From NCBI GenBank assembly GCA_015499985.1, contig JAAAUF010000448.1, positions 1-32,966 of the forward strand: a stretch of DNA of 32,966 nucleotides, written 5' to 3'. This document shows positions 30,862 to 32,966 of this stretch, piece after piece. Every line of letters begins with the position of its first letter. The first letter of the stretch is position 1. Under the pieces are notes generated by a model that ran no database searches, was not told the origin of the DNA, and saw nothing but the letters and a program-made list of their open reading frames with translations. The translations under genes and the position numbers were made by a program. This DNA is from Haplosporangium gracile (lineage: Eukaryota > Mortierellomycota > Mortierellomycetes > Mortierellales > Mortierellaceae).

Positions 30862-32452
30862 ATGGATACTCACGCTCCTGTAACATATTACCAGACAGCC
30901 ATGCCGCCTATGCAATACTCCAGTGGCAGGACATCAATGGCCATCAACGTCATATCGCCCTTGACTATGGATCCGATGGGATCGAACGGATCTACCTACA
31001 ACTCATTAGGTCATCTTCCAACCGGCGACCCAGGCACCCATGCAAACGTTAGCTACAGTTCAGGACAATACCACTCTGTCTCAACGACCCCCGTTGCGCT
31101 TCACAACCAGCACTATCAACAGCAACAACAACAGCAACAATATATGCCCGTCCAGACTCAAGGACAAACACAACCTCACCTTCCACATATGATACATCAA
31201 CAGCACCAGCATGGACAGCAACAACTCCAACAACAATTACAGCAGCCGCCGCCCAATATTCAGCATCTCTCGCACTCGCACTCCTACAAACAACAGGCTC
31301 AGTCCCAATCCCAGTCCATGGTTCAGCCGATATACATGCAGCCGACCCAGCAGCAAATCCAACACCATCTCAAGACCCAGCAGCAAGCACAACAGCCTGT
31401 CCAGCAGGTACAGCAGCGTCAGCAGCTTTCAGGACCCATTGTGGTGACCTCCCATCCAGGGCAACAGGTTCAAGTTCAGATGCAGCCACACGCTCACCAG
31501 CAGTTGCACCACCACTCTTCGGTTAAATCCACAAGCCAACCGCATCAACAACAACAGCAACAGCATTATCAACAACAATACCAGCAGCAACAGCTTTTAC
31601 AATTACAGCAACAACAACAGCAGCAACAGTTACAGCAACAACAACAGCAACAGCAACAGCAACTACAGAAACAACAACAACAACAGCAGCAGAAGCAAGC
31701 ACAGAAGCAGGCACAGAAACAAGCGCAACAGCAGCGGGAACATTCTCGGGACCATAGGAATGGAGCGATGGAGCATGTCATTAATCCTCAAACCAGCACT
31801 CTTCAGCTTGCGGAATTCGCATCTGTGATGGTCTATACCCTTTGGCACACTCGACCCAACATCAACGGTGCTTCTAGTAACGCCTACAATGTTGTTCCGC
31901 ACCGGATAAGTGTTCCGCCTTCGGCAGGGCCGGCCTTCAGAAAATTCTGCCTGAAGGTATGTATTTTCGAGCCAAATAGCATATTTCTCGGCTGACCATC
32001 TGGCAATGGGCATTGGTTCAATCGGTGTCAATGACAATGTATGTCCAACTCGATAATAATATTAACATCTTACCCATTTGTACTATTTCAATTGACAGGT
32101 ACTATCAGCAACACAACTGTCATCATCAGTCATCCTACTCTCGCTGAAATATATCCAGAAGCTGCTGAAGAACAACCCATCAATACATGGACAACAGGGA
32201 TCAGAGTTTCGCCTTTTCACAGTATCGCTCATGCTCGCCAATAAGTTTCTGGACGATAACACGTTTACCAACAAAACCTGGTCGGACGTAACAGGAATCA
32301 GTGTTAAGGAGATCAACGTCATGGAGATGGAATTCCTGAACCAGGTCCAGTTTAGTCTGTATGTCAGTGAGGCCGAATATCTGGATTGGCTTCATAGTCT
32401 CGAAACTTGGCTCAAGCAGCAAGGACAAGCTCAACCTCAAGGATCAAACTAG
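30862..32452 (+). CDS. Glutamine-rich cyclin of the fungal Clg1/PHO80-like class
   Basis: Two exons: 30862..31956 and 32099..32452; 482 aa. The first 300 residues are disordered and dominated by Gln, with long mixed CAG/CAA runs (about residues 86-95 and 225-300) and His/Pro-rich linkers. A cyclin box follows from about residue 305. It begins LAEFASVMVYTLWH, continues FRKFCLKVLSATQLSSSV and LLSLKYIQKLL, and includes the diagnostic FRLFTVSLMLANKFLDDNTFTNKTWSDVTG, with EINVMEMEFL and LYVSEAEYLDWLHSLE closing it. This pattern matches fungal cyclins that activate Pho85-type kinases, best fitting Clg1-like proteins (nutrient response and autophagy in yeasts). The family is firm; the exact orthologue is inference. 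The 142-nt intron interrupts the cyclin box in phase 0. The ATG at 30862 is the first in frame after a C/T-rich leader. Confidence 0.9.
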
Positions 32453-32966
32453 AGTTGGGAGGCAAACATCAGCTGGATGATAGCTCCTTTTTTTTCTTTT
32501 CTTCTGTTTATTTATCTTTTTATGTCGATTTTATGCCTTTCTGGAATGGCACAGGACCGACCATCATACCCCCTCTCTTTCTATCAGCCCAGCCCAGCGC
32601 AACGCATACAACCCACATCAAACAACAACAGTTGACAGCTCAGCCTCAACAATCCTGCACCCCACTCGTCCTCCTTCTCCTCTCCGTCTCTCGGTGACCT
32701 ACCGACTGACAGAGAGCCATGCCCACAAACGCAACGCTACGCAACGAACCCATTTATTTTCATGAAAATAAAGCATCAAAACATGATAATGAAAACTAAT
32801 CGCGCCAGTTCATTTCTGACGCTGCCGGCGACCTTGATTTCTAATGTTTTTTTTAGGATTAATCTATTTGACAACCCTGATACTAAGTCCATGGAACTCA
32901 TTTTTTTTCTTCACAGCGCCTTGTTGCAATGCTACAAACCCATTACTAATGCGTTCACTTCGTTGC
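32453..32966 (+). other. 3' flank of the cyclin gene
   Basis: 514 bp to the right edge with no supported gene. The left part is T-rich then C-rich 3' UTR, ending at a likely polyadenylation site near 32767. Beyond that I see nothing identifiable. Confidence 0.45.
32767..32772 (+). terminator. Polyadenylation signal AATAAA for the cyclin gene
   Basis: Canonical hexamer 315 nt past the TAG stop and the first perfect match on this strand after the gene. Confidence 0.45.

Noticed and set aside
31523..31781. Minus-strand ORFs of poly-Cys/poly-Val type
   Set aside because: They are the reverse reading of the CAG/CAA glutamine tract of the cyclin.

Overview
This is a stretch of nuclear fungal chromosome. 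It carries intron-rich, protein-coding housekeeping genes. The introns have clear GTAAGT-type donors and AG acceptors, the intergenic regions are short, and many promoters and introns are pyrimidine- or purine-rich. The gene set fits an early-diverging fungus: an endosomal sorting nexin, alpha-arrestins, a class II DAHP synthase, a Rap1-type GTPase close to the animal one, and a Q-rich Clg1-like cyclin. My best guess is Mucoromycota/Mortierellomycota, but that rests on gene style and not on a search. I see no rRNA, tRNA, CRISPR array, transposon, virus or bacterial operon. I found no clearly new multi-gene system.

Layout, left to right. At 1-543 (minus) is the 5' part of a sorting nexin that runs off the left edge. 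At 784-2274 and 2791-4144 (both minus) are two tandem paralogous alpha-arrestins with PY-type motifs near their C-termini. At 4626-6905 (minus) is a class II DAHP synthase, the entry enzyme of the shikimate pathway. It diverges across a 340-bp promoter from the mitochondrial ATP synthase delta subunit (7246-8735, plus). Next come an F-box protein with two Cys clusters (9070-10956, plus) and the very large ribosome-biogenesis scaffold URB1/Npa1 (11139-18481, plus). URB1 converges on the splicing factor SYF1 (18600-21993, minus). SYF1 diverges from PIG-A, the catalytic subunit of GPI-anchor synthesis (22279-24434, plus). PIG-A converges on a Rap1-type small GTPase (24657-26431, minus) with two unusually long introns, one of which holds a same-strand 69-codon ORF. 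From 26432 to 30861 lies about 4.4 kb of gene-poor, low-complexity DNA with one weak small-gene candidate. A glutamine-rich cyclin (30862-32452, plus) ends the window.

I reconstructed gene models by hand from splice sites, checking reading phase across every junction; all complete models close in frame. The left three genes share a theme of endosomal cargo selection and sorting. The other genes are unrelated core functions arranged as divergent or convergent pairs. The most useful leads are the nested ORF in the Rap1 intron, the tandem arrestins (one intron difference, different PY motifs), a putative GC-AG intron opening URB1, a 17-nt coding micro-exon in PIG-A, and the Cys-rich F-box protein.
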